From assembly GCA_040219515.1 (NCBI GenBank), contig JAVJSI010000014.1, positions 186,001 to 250,000 on the forward strand: DNA of 64,000 nt. The letters are read 5' to 3'. Position 1 is the first letter of the stretch. Every line of letters begins with the position of its first letter. Under the pieces are notes generated by a model. The model searched no databases. It worked only from the letters and a program-made list of their open reading frames with translations, and was not told the DNA's origin. The DNA comes from Acidimicrobiales bacterium. GTDB taxonomy: Bacteria; Actinomycetota; Acidimicrobiia; Acidimicrobiales; Aldehydirespiratoraceae. The translations under genes were made by a program, and so were the position numbers. Below are positions 26,736-35,194 of this stretch, piece by piece.

Positions 26736-27919
26736 CCGCGACGACACCACCGCCCCTTCGCCCCACCCTCCGCCGTCTCCTCGTCCCCGTCTATCTGCCG
26801 TGGGGCATGGCGACGCTGGGTGCCGGCATGGTTCTTCCCGTCCTGCCCCTCTACCTCGAGGAGTCCGGACTGAGCCTGGGTTCGGTCGGCACCGTTCTCG
26901 CCGCCACCGGCATCGGCGTGGCCCTCGGCGGATTGCCGGCGAGCGCGGTCGCGGAGCGCCGTGGCACGGATCGCCTGATGCTCTACACCGTGGTGCTCAT
27001 GGCGCTCACCACGGCCATGATCGGCTTCACGGGCGTCGCGGTGGCGCTGGTGGCGATGCGGGTCGGCTACGGCCTCGGGTTCGCGGGGCTGTCGCAGTCG
27101 CGCCAACTCGTGGTCGCCCGAGCCGTCGAGGTGGGGCTGCGGGGTCGCATCAACTCCTTCGTCGGAGGAATGCACCGGCTGGCCTATGTGCTCGGCCCCG
27201 CGCTCGGCGGCTGGGTCTACGACGGGTGGGGTCCGCATCCGACGTTTCTCCTGGCCGGGGGCATCACCGCGGTGGGACTGCTCGCGCTCGTGCTGACCGG
27301 CGGACGCGACGAGCACCCGGTGGCGGTGCCGGCCGACCGGGTGCGGATCGGACCATCACTGTGGCGTCACCGACGCGCGCTGCTCGTCGCCTCGCTCGGG
27401 CCGCTCCTGATCGCCGCGGCCCGTGAGGGCCGCTATGTGGTGGTGCCGCTGATCGGCGACGAACTCGAGCTCGATCCGGCGGCCATCGGTCTACTCGTGG
27501 CCGTCGGCACGGCGGCCGACTTCCTGCTGTTCCCGGTGGCCGGTTGGCTGATGGACCGGTTCGGACGACTGTCGTCGATGGTTCCGGCCTTCTCACTCAT
27601 GGCCACCGGGCTCGTCGTCCTCGCCGCGGCCGACACCGTGGCGATGGCCGTGCTGGGCGGCGTGGTCATCGGTCTCGGCAACGGTCTGAGCGCCGGCAGC
27701 ATGTTGACGCTCAGCACGGACCTCGCACCGGCCGACGAACCGGGCCCGTTCATCGCCGGCTTCCACACGCTGTCGGGCACGGGCAACTTCCTCGGACCGT
27801 TCGCCGTCGGCTGGGTGGCCAACGCGGCCGGCCTCGGGACCGCCGCGCTGGTGCTGGCCGGCATGCTCCTCGTCGGGGTCGCCTGGGTGGCGCTGGTCAT
27901 CGGCGAGACGTCACGCTGA
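26732..27919 (+). CDS. MFS transporter
   Basis: This 395-residue protein begins at a GTG inside the preceding stop. It has about 12 hydrophobic helices and the MFS motif-A-like loop (GLPASAVAERRGTDRLM) between helices 2 and 3. Other features are GRYVVVPLIGDELELDPAAIG and VIGLGNGLSAGSMLTLSTDLAP. It is a drug or small-molecule efflux type by overall look. It is convergent with the SLH/CAP gene; an inverted-repeat hairpin lies between them (27921-27942). Confidence 0.85.
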   Translation: MTATTPPPLRPTLRRLLVPVYLPWGMATLGAGMVLPVLPLYLEESGLSLGSVGTVLAATGIGVALGGLPASAVAERRGTDRLMLYTVVLMALTTAMIGFTGVAVALVAMRVGYGLGFAGLSQSRQLVVARAVEVGLRGRINSFVGGMHRLAYVLGPALGGWVYDGWGPHPTFLLAGGITAVGLLALVLTGGRDEHPVAVPADRVRIGPSLWRHRRALLVASLGPLLIAAAREGRYVVVPLIGDELELDPAAIGLLVAVGTAADFLLFPVAGWLMDRFGRLSSMVPAFSLMATGLVVLAAADTVAMAVLGGVVIGLGNGLSAGSMLTLSTDLAPADEPGPFIAGFHTLSGTGNFLGPFAVGWVANAAGLGTAALVLAGMLLVGVAWVALVIGETSR

Positions 27920-27920
27920 C

Positions 27921-27942
27921 GCGGTCGTGTCGTCGCGACCGC
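27921..27942. terminator. Hairpin between convergent genes
   Basis: GCGGTCG (27921-27927) pairs with CGACCGC (27936-27942) across an 8-base loop, and a further perfect 12-bp palindrome CCGCCATGGCGG follows at 27939-27950. No T-run is present. The position between two converging genes fits a bidirectional terminator. Confidence 0.4.
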
Positions 27943-27954
27943 CATGGCGGCGAG

Positions 27955-29637
27955 TCAGCCGACGGCGTCGGCGAAGCGGAAGAGGAGGGCGGCCGCCTGG
28001 CCACGGGTCACCGAGTCGTTGGGCGCGAAGGTCGTCGTCGTCGTGCCCGTGGTGATCTCGGCCATCGCCGCCCAACGCACGGCGGTGACCTGCCAAGGCG
28101 CCGTCAGGTCGGTGAAGGGCATCGGGGCGTTGACGGTCGGCTGGTCGACCAGGCGCCAGAGGAACGTCACGAACTCGGCCCGGGTGGCGGTGGCCTCGGG
28201 CGAGAAGCGGTTGCCGCCGGTGCCCGTCGTGATGCCCATCCGGGCCATCCAGCGCACGGCGTCCTCGTAGTAGCTCCCGGCCGGCACATCGCTGAACGTC
28301 GGGGAATCGGACGGTGGGGCCGGCGAGCCGGCCAGGCGCCAGACGAAGGTCGCGGCCTGGGCCCGCGTGAGCGCTGCCTCGGGGTCGAACCGCGTCGGGC
28401 TCACGCCGGTCGTGATGTCGTTGGCGACGAGCCAGGCGACCGGTGCGCGCTGCCAGGCGGCCACGACGTCGCCGATCGAGCCGAGTGTGGGCCGGCCTTC
28501 CCAGCACGGCACGGTCCACACGCCGAAGTCGATGGGGTCACAGTCGCCGGCGACCGTGGTGGTCGCCGGGTTTGCGGGATTCGCCGGGGTGCCGGGCATC
28601 ACCGGGGTCTGCGACGGAGCCGCGCCGGACGGCGTGAAGTTCGGGTCGAGAACGCAGGTGCGGTACGAGTAGTCGTCCTGCGTGGTGCCGGAGATCTTCA
28701 CACCCCCGATCGTGACGGTGTAGCACTCGTCGCCGCCGGTCGGGGCCGGAAGCTGGGTCGAGTCCGTGTCGCCGCCGACCGCCCACACGATCGACGGTTC
28801 GGGGGCGATCGTGGATCCGGGCACCGTCGGCTGTATGCGGCGCAGGACGTCGACGGCGACGGTCCCGAGCGAGTCGCTGACCGACACCGAGGCGGCGCTG
28901 AAGTCCGCACCGGCGAGGGAGAAGGACCAGCGGCCCCAGACCGTCTCGGGCGGGACGTAGCCGGAGGGCGGCCAGGCGACGAAGCCTCGGTCTTCGCGGA
29001 CGTCGGGACGCGTGCCCCAGAGGTTGTCGTCGAAGACGTGGAGCGTGTTCGCGGCAGCGTAGGGGCCCTGGCTGTCGACGTCGCCGGAGCCCACTTCGAG
29101 CAGCTGGGGGTAGAGGATCGTGCGGCGGTGGCCGACGGCGTGGTTGTTGCCGCCGGGGTCCCGGATGTAGGCATCGATGGCGTCGATGCCGTTCACGCCG
29201 AGCGCGAGGTTGCTCTTCCCGGCCGCCTCGGCTCCGGCCGAAGTGTGACACGACCATCCTCCGCCGGGTTGGTGGTTCAAGGCTCTCTCCGCCGACATCA
29301 TCACTGAGGTCTGCTGGGTGGCCGCGGAGTACGACGCCCGCTCGGTGACCGTGTCGAGGCCGGCCATCCGGCGGTACCAGTTGACCCGCTGGACGATGCT
29401 GTCGCGGAATGCCTGGCTGGTGGAGCCGGCGTGGCACGTGCCGGTGTCGCCGTTCCAGCCGCTGGCCGGCTCGGTGCGATCGAACTCCGCCCGGTAGGCG
29501 GCGAGCACCTCGGCGCGGTCGTGGGTGTCGATCCACGAGTTCTCGGCGGCCGCGGCCGGCGTGATCTGAGCGAACGCCAGGAGGGGGGCGATCATGAGAC
29601 CGGCCAACAACGCGGAGAGTGCTCGCCCCTTTTGCAT
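27955..29637 (-). CDS. Secreted CAP-domain protein with three C-terminal SLH repeats
   Basis: This 560-residue protein has a Sec signal peptide (about 1-30, ending TPAAAAENS), a CAP/SCP-PR1-like domain (about 35-250: AFRDSIVQRVNWYRRMAGLD, NNHAVGHRRTILYPQLLEVGSG), a proline/threonine-rich linker, and three SLH repeats from about residue 390 (WLVANDITTGVSPTRFDPEAALTRAQAATFVWRLAG, FSDVPAGSYYEDAVRWMARMGITTGTGGNRFSPEATATRAEF, FTDLTAPWQVTAVRWAAMAEITTGTTTTTFAPNDSVTRGQAA). It is probably bound to the cell wall or S-layer. A protective or enzymatic CAP function is unknown. The gene is divergent from a cytosine-deaminase-like gene. Confidence 0.85.
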   Translation of the reverse strand: MQKGRALSALLAGLMIAPLLAFAQITPAAAAENSWIDTHDRAEVLAAYRAEFDRTEPASGWNGDTGTCHAGSTSQAFRDSIVQRVNWYRRMAGLDTVTERASYSAATQQTSVMMSAERALNHQPGGGWSCHTSAGAEAAGKSNLALGVNGIDAIDAYIRDPGGNNHAVGHRRTILYPQLLEVGSGDVDSQGPYAAANTLHVFDDNLWGTRPDVREDRGFVAWPPSGYVPPETVWGRWSFSLAGADFSAASVSVSDSLGTVAVDVLRRIQPTVPGSTIAPEPSIVWAVGGDTDSTQLPAPTGGDECYTVTIGGVKISGTTQDDYSYRTCVLDPNFTPSGAAPSQTPVMPGTPANPANPATTTVAGDCDPIDFGVWTVPCWEGRPTLGSIGDVVAAWQRAPVAWLVANDITTGVSPTRFDPEAALTRAQAATFVWRLAGSPAPPSDSPTFSDVPAGSYYEDAVRWMARMGITTGTGGNRFSPEATATRAEFVTFLWRLVDQPTVNAPMPFTDLTAPWQVTAVRWAAMAEITTGTTTTTFAPNDSVTRGQAAALLFRFADAVG

Positions 29638-29681
29638 TGCACAAGCAACGGCATGTCACCGGGGGCACTTGACCCGGATAC

Positions 29682-29699
29682 ATGGGCCGTTCGGCCCAT
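29682..29699. promoter_or_regulatory. 18-bp inverted repeat between divergent genes
   Basis: ATGGGCCG-TT-CGGCCCAT is a perfect 8+8 inverted repeat in the 89-bp space between the SLH/CAP gene (minus) and the deaminase gene (plus). It is 15 bases upstream of the deaminase -10 box, so it may be an operator. Confidence 0.5.
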
Positions 29700-29714
29700 A
29701 TCTCCGCCGACGAA

Positions 29715-29720
29715 TAGCAT
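29715..29720 (+). promoter_or_regulatory. -10 box TAGCAT of the deaminase gene
   Basis: TAGCAT ends 6 bases before the ATG at 29727 and no Shine-Dalgarno is present. Confidence 0.5.
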
Positions 29721-29726
29721 CTGTCC

Positions 29727-30209
29727 ATGCCCCCCGAAACCGCCCCTGAGAAGCTGACCGACGACGATCGTCGCGGCCTCGACGCCGCGCTCGCCGAGGC
29801 CCGTCTCGGACGTGAAGAGGGCGGCATCCCGATCGGATCTGCGCTGATGGTCGACGGCGAGATCGTCGGCCGTGGCCACAACCGGCGCGTGCAGCGCGGC
29901 AGTGTCGTGCTCCACGCGGAGATGGACTGCCTCGAGAACGCGGGCCGGTTGCCCGCCTCGACCTATGCGCGAGCGACGCTCTACACCACCCTGTCGCCGT
30001 GTGACATGTGCACCGGCGCGGCGTTGCTCTACGGCATCCCGAAGGTGGTCATCGGTGAGAACGTCACGTTCATGGGTGGTGAGGAACACCTGGCCCGCCG
30101 GGGCGTGTCCACCGTGGTCGTCGACGACGCCGAGTGCGTGGCGATCATGCGCGACTTCATCGCCGCCGAACCGGAATTGTGGAACGAGGACATCGGCGAG
30201 CAAGGTTGA
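29727..30209 (+). CDS. Cytosine/nucleoside deaminase (CDA-fold, FCY1-like)
   Basis: This 160-residue zinc hydrolase has the HAEMDCLEN motif (His plus the catalytic Glu) and SPCDMCTGAALLYGIPKVVIGEN (the two zinc cysteines). The surrounding pattern (EARLGREEGGIPIGSALMVDGEIVGRGHNRRVQ) fits the yeast cytosine-deaminase-like group, not tRNA-adenosine deaminase. It would deaminate cytosine or a related base. It is followed after 5 bp by the second DUF7064-like gene. Confidence 0.88.
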   Translation: MPPETAPEKLTDDDRRGLDAALAEARLGREEGGIPIGSALMVDGEIVGRGHNRRVQRGSVVLHAEMDCLENAGRLPASTYARATLYTTLSPCDMCTGAALLYGIPKVVIGENVTFMGGEEHLARRGVSTVVVDDAECVAIMRDFIAAEPELWNEDIGEQG

Positions 30210-30214
30210 CCGCC

Positions 30215-31183
30215 ATGCCGCACCCCGACGACGAGTTCCACCCGCCGACCAGCGACGACCCGTACTGGACCGAGACCTCGTGGTTCACGTTCACCGTGCC
30301 GGAGCGGGGACTGTCGGGCCAGCTCTATCCGTTCTTCCGGCCGAACCAGGGCATCACCTCCGGCGGAGCGTACTTCTGGGACGCGAGCGGCGATCAGCCC
30401 TGGAACTGCCGCTACGCCAAGAACTTCTGGCATCTCCCGGTGCCCGACCAGCCGCTGTCCGACATCGCGCTGCCCAACGGCATCCGCTACCGATGCGTCG
30501 AGCCGCAGCAGAAGTACGAGATCGGCTACACCGACCCCGACGGCGACTTGATCGACGTCGACCTGGTATTCGATGCGGTGTCGCGCCCGAACTATCTCGG
30601 CGAATCGCATCTCGATCAACCCGGTCGCTACACGGGGACGGTCCGACTCGGCGACGACGTCATCGAGGTCGACTCCTTCGGGTTTCGGGATCGGTCGTGG
30701 TCGGTGCGGTCGCAGTTCGGTCCCGGTCTGGCCGGCTCGCCGGCCCCTCGGGGCGGCTACAGCTACGCCACGGCGTCGGCCGACGACGGCTTCCACATGA
30801 TCAGCATGGACTTCACACCGGGGCCGGTGGGTGAGGGCGACTGCATCGCCATCCACGGTTACCTCAGCCGGGGTGGCGAGTGGGCCAAGGTCACCAGCGG
30901 CCGCCGCGACGTCCTGGCCCGCGATGCCGCGACCGGTGCGCCCACCCGAGTCCGCATCGAGGGCACCGACGAACTCGAGCGCTCGTTCGTGGCCGAGGGC
31001 GAGTGTCTGAACAAGATCGGGATCCATCTCAACCCCAACCTGTTCACCTGGAACTGCCTGACCCGTTGGGAGCTCGACGGGCTCGAGTGCTGGGGCGAGG
31101 ACCACGACAACTGGTCGGCCCCCGCGGCGACGGAGTTCTTCCGCCGCCATCTCTTCGGTGAGTCGTCGGTGCTGTCTAGTTGA
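30215..31183 (+). CDS. DUF7064/7065-like conserved protein, copy 2
   Basis: This 322-residue protein begins at the ATG at 30215, 5 bp after the deaminase stop. The block SFGFRDRSWSVRSQFG near residue 150-165 matches GVRDRSWGIRP of the protein at 21506-22630. The two share a beta-rich, Trp-rich character and no catalytic motif I know. A role in lipid or terpenoid handling has been suggested for relatives (AttH/CrtC-type), but that is family knowledge only. Its 3' end overlaps the converging RCC1 gene by 8 bp. Confidence 0.7.
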   Translation: MPHPDDEFHPPTSDDPYWTETSWFTFTVPERGLSGQLYPFFRPNQGITSGGAYFWDASGDQPWNCRYAKNFWHLPVPDQPLSDIALPNGIRYRCVEPQQKYEIGYTDPDGDLIDVDLVFDAVSRPNYLGESHLDQPGRYTGTVRLGDDVIEVDSFGFRDRSWSVRSQFGPGLAGSPAPRGGYSYATASADDGFHMISMDFTPGPVGEGDCIAIHGYLSRGGEWAKVTSGRRDVLARDAATGAPTRVRIEGTDELERSFVAEGECLNKIGIHLNPNLFTWNCLTRWELDGLECWGEDHDNWSAPAATEFFRRHLFGESSVLSS

Positions 31184-32309
31184 CGGCGACCGCCAGGACC
31201 TTGGTCCCACCGGCGGCGACCAGCATCCAGTGTCGTTCCGGGCCCACCTGGGTCGGTTCGGTGTGCGGCAGCGTGTCGCCCAACCCGAGCTGGCCGTCGC
31301 CGTTGCGTCCCCAGCACCAGAGTGATGCGGGCGATGTCGAGCGGATGCCGCACACGAACCCCTCGCCGCCGGTCACGCGGACCCAGTCGTCGTGTGTGCC
31401 GATCGGGTGCGGTTCGACGACTTCGCCCACGCCGTTCTCACCCGAGTCCGGGTACCAGAAGACGCCGCGATAGTCGGTGATGCCGTCGGCGTCGAGTCCC
31501 CAGCACCACAGCGTGCCGTCGGTCTTGATCCCACAGGAGTGGAAGCCGCCGAGTCCGATCGCCTTCCAGGTCCCACCAACCTCCGACGGCACTGCGCTTC
31601 CGAACCCTTCGAGCGGAATCGTGTTGCTGCCGTTGGCGAGTTCACCGAACTGACCTGGGCCCCAGCACCATGCCGACCGGTCGGTCTGGATGCCGCAGGT
31701 GTGGAACTCACCGGACGAGAGACTGTCCCACCCGGCGGTGCCCACCCGGGTCGGTTCGGGGACCACGGGTTCGCCTCCTTGGAAGCTGGTCCTGAGGCGT
31801 CCCCAGCACCACAGGCTGTCGTCGTCGGAACGGATCGCACAGCTGTAGGAGGAGTTTGCCGTCACCTCGTCATAGGGACCTGCGTCGACGAACACCGGCG
31901 AGGGATGGAAGCCGAACTCCGGAATGCCGAGTTCGCCGCGCTCTTCATCGTTGAGTCCCCAGCACCAGAGCGAACCGTCGGTCTCGACGGCGCATGTGTG
32001 GAGGACGCCGACGGCGACATCCAGCCAGCTGCCCTCACCGATCCTCGTGGCGGGATGGAGCCCCCTGACGTCGTCGTCGCCGTCACCGATCTGACCGGCG
32101 CCGTCCTGCCCCCAGCACCACAGGCTGCGGTCGAGTTGGATCCCGCAGCCATGGAGTTCACCGACGTCGAGATCGATCCACAGCTTGTCATCGAGCGCAT
32201 CCGGCACCGTGGTGAAGACATCGAGGTCGCGCCCCCAACTGAGACGGACGCACGAGCTCGTCACCAGGGCGAGAGCGAGCAGCGTGAAGCAGATCCGGCG
32301 AAGGGGCAT
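31176..32309 (-). CDS. RCC1-repeat lipoprotein
   Basis: This 377-residue protein has a lipoprotein signal with LVTSSC (Cys20). It has about seven RCC1-type beta-propeller repeats, each with the hallmark SLWCWG preceded by CGI/CAI/CAV and D (for instance CGIQLDRSLWCWGQDGAGQIGDG, CAVETDGSLWCWGL, CGIKTDGTLWCWGL). The conserved cysteine pair in every repeat may form disulfides, in keeping with an extracytoplasmic location. Function is unknown; likely surface binding. It overlaps the converging DUF7064-like gene by 8 bp. Confidence 0.85.
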   Translation of the reverse strand: MPLRRICFTLLALALVTSSCVRLSWGRDLDVFTTVPDALDDKLWIDLDVGELHGCGIQLDRSLWCWGQDGAGQIGDGDDDVRGLHPATRIGEGSWLDVAVGVLHTCAVETDGSLWCWGLNDEERGELGIPEFGFHPSPVFVDAGPYDEVTANSSYSCAIRSDDDSLWCWGRLRTSFQGGEPVVPEPTRVGTAGWDSLSSGEFHTCGIQTDRSAWCWGPGQFGELANGSNTIPLEGFGSAVPSEVGGTWKAIGLGGFHSCGIKTDGTLWCWGLDADGITDYRGVFWYPDSGENGVGEVVEPHPIGTHDDWVRVTGGEGFVCGIRSTSPASLWCWGRNGDGQLGLGDTLPHTEPTQVGPERHWMLVAAGGTKVLAVAVN

Positions 32310-32354
32310 GTCTCCCCATCGGCCGAAGCCGCGTGTTGCTGAAGATGCGTGCCG

Positions 32355-33497
32355 CTACGGGATGGCGCCGATCTCGCGCCAACGTTCGACGGCGAGATCG
32401 GGGTGACCGGCGATGATGCCGTCGATGTCGAAGTCGAGCAGCGACTCGTAGAAGTCGGGGTTCTCCTGCGTCGAGGCGTCGTCCATCCACACCCAGATGC
32501 CGAGCCCCTCCTCCCGGGCCTTCTCGAGGAATCCGTCCAGGGCCAGTACGTCGAGACCGTCGAACTGCGGCGGCACCTGGAGCACCCGATGGCTCTCGAG
32601 CAGCGGGATGCCGCCGAGGAACCAGTCGGTCAGCGCGCCGGTGCCGGGGCTGGTCGGGATGTCGGGGGCGACCTCGTGGAAAGCGGCGATCACGTCGTCG
32701 TTGAAGGAGACCACGACGACGGAGTCGGCTCGGCCGAGTTCCTCGATCTCGGCGGCGAGTACGCGGCCGCTCTCGTTGGCGAACTCGAGGTCGTCTTCGC
32801 CGTCGTCGCCCTTGGGGATCTTGATCTCGACATCGAGCACGTGGTCGGGAAACGCCTCGGCGACGGAGCGGAAGGTCTCGACTCGGAAGTCGTCGGCCGT
32901 GTAGCCCTCGGGCGGCTCGACCTCGCCGGTGCGAACGCCGCGCCAGATGTACTCCTCTTCCGGCTGCTCGTCGTTGTGCCAATCGTCGGACCACCAGTAG
33001 GCGTTGTCGAGTGCCTGGAGTTCGTCGTAGGTGAGGTCGCGCACCCGGCCGGTGGTCTCGGTGGTGCGGTCGACGGTGTCGTCGTGCTGCACCACCAGCA
33101 CGCCGTCGGCGGTGAGCTGCACGTCCATCTCGAGCACTTCGGTGCCGGCGAGGGCGGCTTCCCGGAAGGCGTACATCGTGGAGTGCGGCCACGACTGGTC
33201 GCCGCCCGCGTGGCCGAGCACGACGGGGCGGCCGAGGGCGAAGAGGTCCTCCACGGTGTTCGCTTCGGGGGTCGGCACGGATGGTGTGGGCGCGGCCGTC
33301 GTGGTGGTCGAGGTCGTCGTCGCGGCCTCGGTCGTGGTGGTCGCCTCGGTCGTCGTCGAGTCCGGCTCGGTGGTGGTGGTGCTCGTGTCGTCGGCCGATG
33401 TGTCGGCCGAATCGTCGGTGTCGTCGCCACATGCAGCGGCGAGAAGAGCCAGCGTGGCGAGGACGATGGCGAGACGGAATCGGAGCGTGCGGCGCAT
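32355..33497 (-). CDS. Glycerophosphodiester phosphodiesterase-like lipoprotein
   Basis: This 380-residue protein has a lipobox LLAAAC (Cys23), a Thr/Asp-rich spacer to about residue 78 and a GDPD TIM-barrel domain: VVLGHAGGDQSWPHSTMYAF, then EMDVQLTADGVLVVQHDDTVDRTT. The E-x-D ... HD part of the active site is intact. The first motif is HAGG in place of HRG; this HA variant also appears in other actinobacterial relatives, so activity may be altered. It is likely anchored outside the cytoplasmic membrane and would hydrolyse glycerophosphodiesters. Leaderless start: TAGCGT 6 bases before the ATG. Confidence 0.85.
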   Translation of the reverse strand: MRRTLRFRLAIVLATLALLAAACGDDTDDSADTSADDTSTTTTEPDSTTTEATTTTEAATTTSTTTTAAPTPSVPTPEANTVEDLFALGRPVVLGHAGGDQSWPHSTMYAFREAALAGTEVLEMDVQLTADGVLVVQHDDTVDRTTETTGRVRDLTYDELQALDNAYWWSDDWHNDEQPEEEYIWRGVRTGEVEPPEGYTADDFRVETFRSVAEAFPDHVLDVEIKIPKGDDGEDDLEFANESGRVLAAEIEELGRADSVVVVSFNDDVIAAFHEVAPDIPTSPGTGALTDWFLGGIPLLESHRVLQVPPQFDGLDVLALDGFLEKAREEGLGIWVWMDDASTQENPDFYESLLDFDIDGIIAGHPDLAVERWREIGAIP

Positions 33498-33503
33498 GCC
33501 GAG

Positions 33504-33509
33504 ACGCTA
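33504..33509 (-). promoter_or_regulatory. -10 box TAGCGT of the GDPD gene
   Basis: On the minus strand TAGCGT ends 6 bases before the ATG at 33497, the same hexamer and spacing as for the cupin-VOC gene. Confidence 0.5.
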
Positions 33510-33513
33510 GCGG

Positions 33514-34308
33514 TCAGGCGGGGCGGAGGTCGACGACGAGCGGCGCGTGGTCCGACGGTCGCGTGGCGCCACGGGCGGTCCGATCGATCCACACCCGTTC
33601 GGTCGCGTCCGCGACGGCGTCGGAGCACAGGGCGAGATCGATGCGCAGGCCGTGGTTCTTCTCGAACTGGCCGGGGCGATAGTTCCACCAGGTGTAGACC
33701 CCGGGATCCGGCAGGTGCTCGCGGGTGACGTCACGAAGCCCGATGTCGAACAGCGCCCGCAGGCCCGCCCGCTCCGGCTGGCTGGCGTGGGTACGACGCC
33801 GCCACCTCGAGGGCATGTAGATGTCGGCGTCGGTCGGTGCGACGTTGAAGTCGCCCGCCACGATCGACGGCCGGGCCGAGGCCTTGGCGTGGAGCAGTTC
33901 GTGGCGGAGTCGCTCGAGCCAGACCAGCTTGAAGGCGTAGTGCGGGTCCCACAGCTCACGACCGTTGGGCACGTAGACCGACCAGCAGCGCACGCCGGCG
34001 CACGTCGCGGCGATGAGTCGGGGCTCGTCGAAGGGCGACTCCTGCGGGCCGTCGAATCCGCGACGGACCCGGGTCAGACCGACACGACTGGCGATGGCCA
34101 CGCCGTTCCAGTGATCGGTGCCGTGGTGGGCGACCTCGTACCCGGCCTCGGCGAACGCCCCGAACGGAAACTGGGTGTCGCCGCACTTGGTCTCCTGGAG
34201 CAGCAGCACGTCGACGCCGTGCTCCGCGGTCCAGGCGACCACCTGGTCGACCCGGGCCCGGATCGAGTTGATGTTCCAGGACGCCACGCGTCGACAAATC
34301 GGAGGCAC
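33514..34308 (-). CDS. xthA: Exodeoxyribonuclease III (AP endonuclease family)
   Basis: This 264-residue enzyme starts with a GTG at 34308, with TACCGT ending 6 bases upstream (leaderless). Landmarks of the EEP fold are ASWNINSIRARVDQVVAW, LLLQETKC (metal-binding Glu), SVYVPNGR, VAGDFNVAPTDADIY (Asp and Asn) and, at the C-terminus, GLRIDLALCS and SDHAPLVVDL with the catalytic Asp-His pair. It would act at abasic sites and on 3' ends in base-excision repair. It is divergent from a methyltransferase gene. Confidence 0.93.
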   Translation of the reverse strand: MPPICRRVASWNINSIRARVDQVVAWTAEHGVDVLLLQETKCGDTQFPFGAFAEAGYEVAHHGTDHWNGVAIASRVGLTRVRRGFDGPQESPFDEPRLIAATCAGVRCWSVYVPNGRELWDPHYAFKLVWLERLRHELLHAKASARPSIVAGDFNVAPTDADIYMPSRWRRRTHASQPERAGLRALFDIGLRDVTREHLPDPGVYTWWNYRPGQFEKNHGLRIDLALCSDAVADATERVWIDRTARGATRPSDHAPLVVDLRPA

Positions 34309-34314
34309 GGGCCG

Positions 34315-34320
34315 ACGGTA
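34315..34320 (-). promoter_or_regulatory. -10 box TACCGT of xthA
   Basis: On the minus strand TACCGT ends 6 bases before the GTG start at 34308. This supports the GTG at 34308 over the internal GTG at 34287. Confidence 0.5.
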
Positions 34321-34341
34321 GCTGTGTCAGAGTTGTCGGCC

Positions 34342-35172
34342 ATGAGCGGCGTCGACGACAGGCAGGGGCGACCAGGGCACGAGTGGCGGGAGGTGAACCG
34401 CGCCTGGTGGGAGGAGCGGGCCCCCATCCACGAAGCGTCGCAGTTCTACCGGGACGGCCTCGGGGGGCTCAGGGACTTCGAATGGGAGGACCTCGGATCG
34501 GTCGACGGGCTCCGGGTGATCCACCCCCAGTGCCACATCGGTACCGACACGCTCTCGCTGGCCCGCGCCGGGGCCGAGGTGGTCGGACTGGACTTCTCGG
34601 CCGGGGCGACAGCGGCGGCCGGCCGCCTCGCCGAGGCCGCCGGACTGGCCGATCGGGCCGAGTGGATCACGAGCGACGTCCACGACGCCCCCGAGAGTGT
34701 CGGCGGCCGCACCTTCGATCTCGTCTACACCGGTCAGGGTGCGCTCTGCTGGCTGCCCGACATGGACCGCTGGGCCGACGTCATGTGGCGGCTCTGTCGC
34801 CCGGGTGGACGGCTCTACGTGTCGGAGTTCCACCCGGTGCAGGACATCCTCGAAGTGGAGACGACGCGGTTCGAGCGGTCCTACTTCGGCGACGGCACCG
34901 GCGACCGCTTCGATGACGAGATCGGGAGCTACGCCGACCCCGACGCGGTGACGACCAACAACTCCATCATCGACTTCGTGCACGGGCTGGCCGAGGTCGT
35001 GCAGGCGTTGTTGACGGTGGGATTCGTGCTGGAGAGGTTCCGGGAGTTTCCGTTCTGCGTCTACCCGCGATGGGACTTTCTCGAGGAACGCGAGGAGCGC
35101 ATGTGGTTCATGCCCGCGAACCGGCCGCAGATCCCGATGATGTACTCGCTGCGACTGCGCCGCCCGGAGTAG
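34342..35172 (+). CDS. Class I SAM-dependent methyltransferase
   Basis: This 276-residue protein has the motif I variant VIHPQCHIGTDTLSLARAGAEVVGLDFS at about residues 61-88, motif II near VGGRTFDLVYTGQGALCWLPDMDRWADV and RPGGRLYVSEFHP, all typical of a group of actinobacterial methyltransferases with PQCHxGTDT. The acceptor is not known. It starts at the ATG at 34342 with CAGAGT 8 bases upstream, and ends 22 bp before the converging dienelactone hydrolase. Confidence 0.85.
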   Translation: MSGVDDRQGRPGHEWREVNRAWWEERAPIHEASQFYRDGLGGLRDFEWEDLGSVDGLRVIHPQCHIGTDTLSLARAGAEVVGLDFSAGATAAAGRLAEAAGLADRAEWITSDVHDAPESVGGRTFDLVYTGQGALCWLPDMDRWADVMWRLCRPGGRLYVSEFHPVQDILEVETTRFERSYFGDGTGDRFDDEIGSYADPDAVTTNNSIIDFVHGLAEVVQALLTVGFVLERFREFPFCVYPRWDFLEEREERMWFMPANRPQIPMMYSLRLRRPE

Positions 35173-35194
35173 CCCAGCCGTCGTCGGGGCTCGC

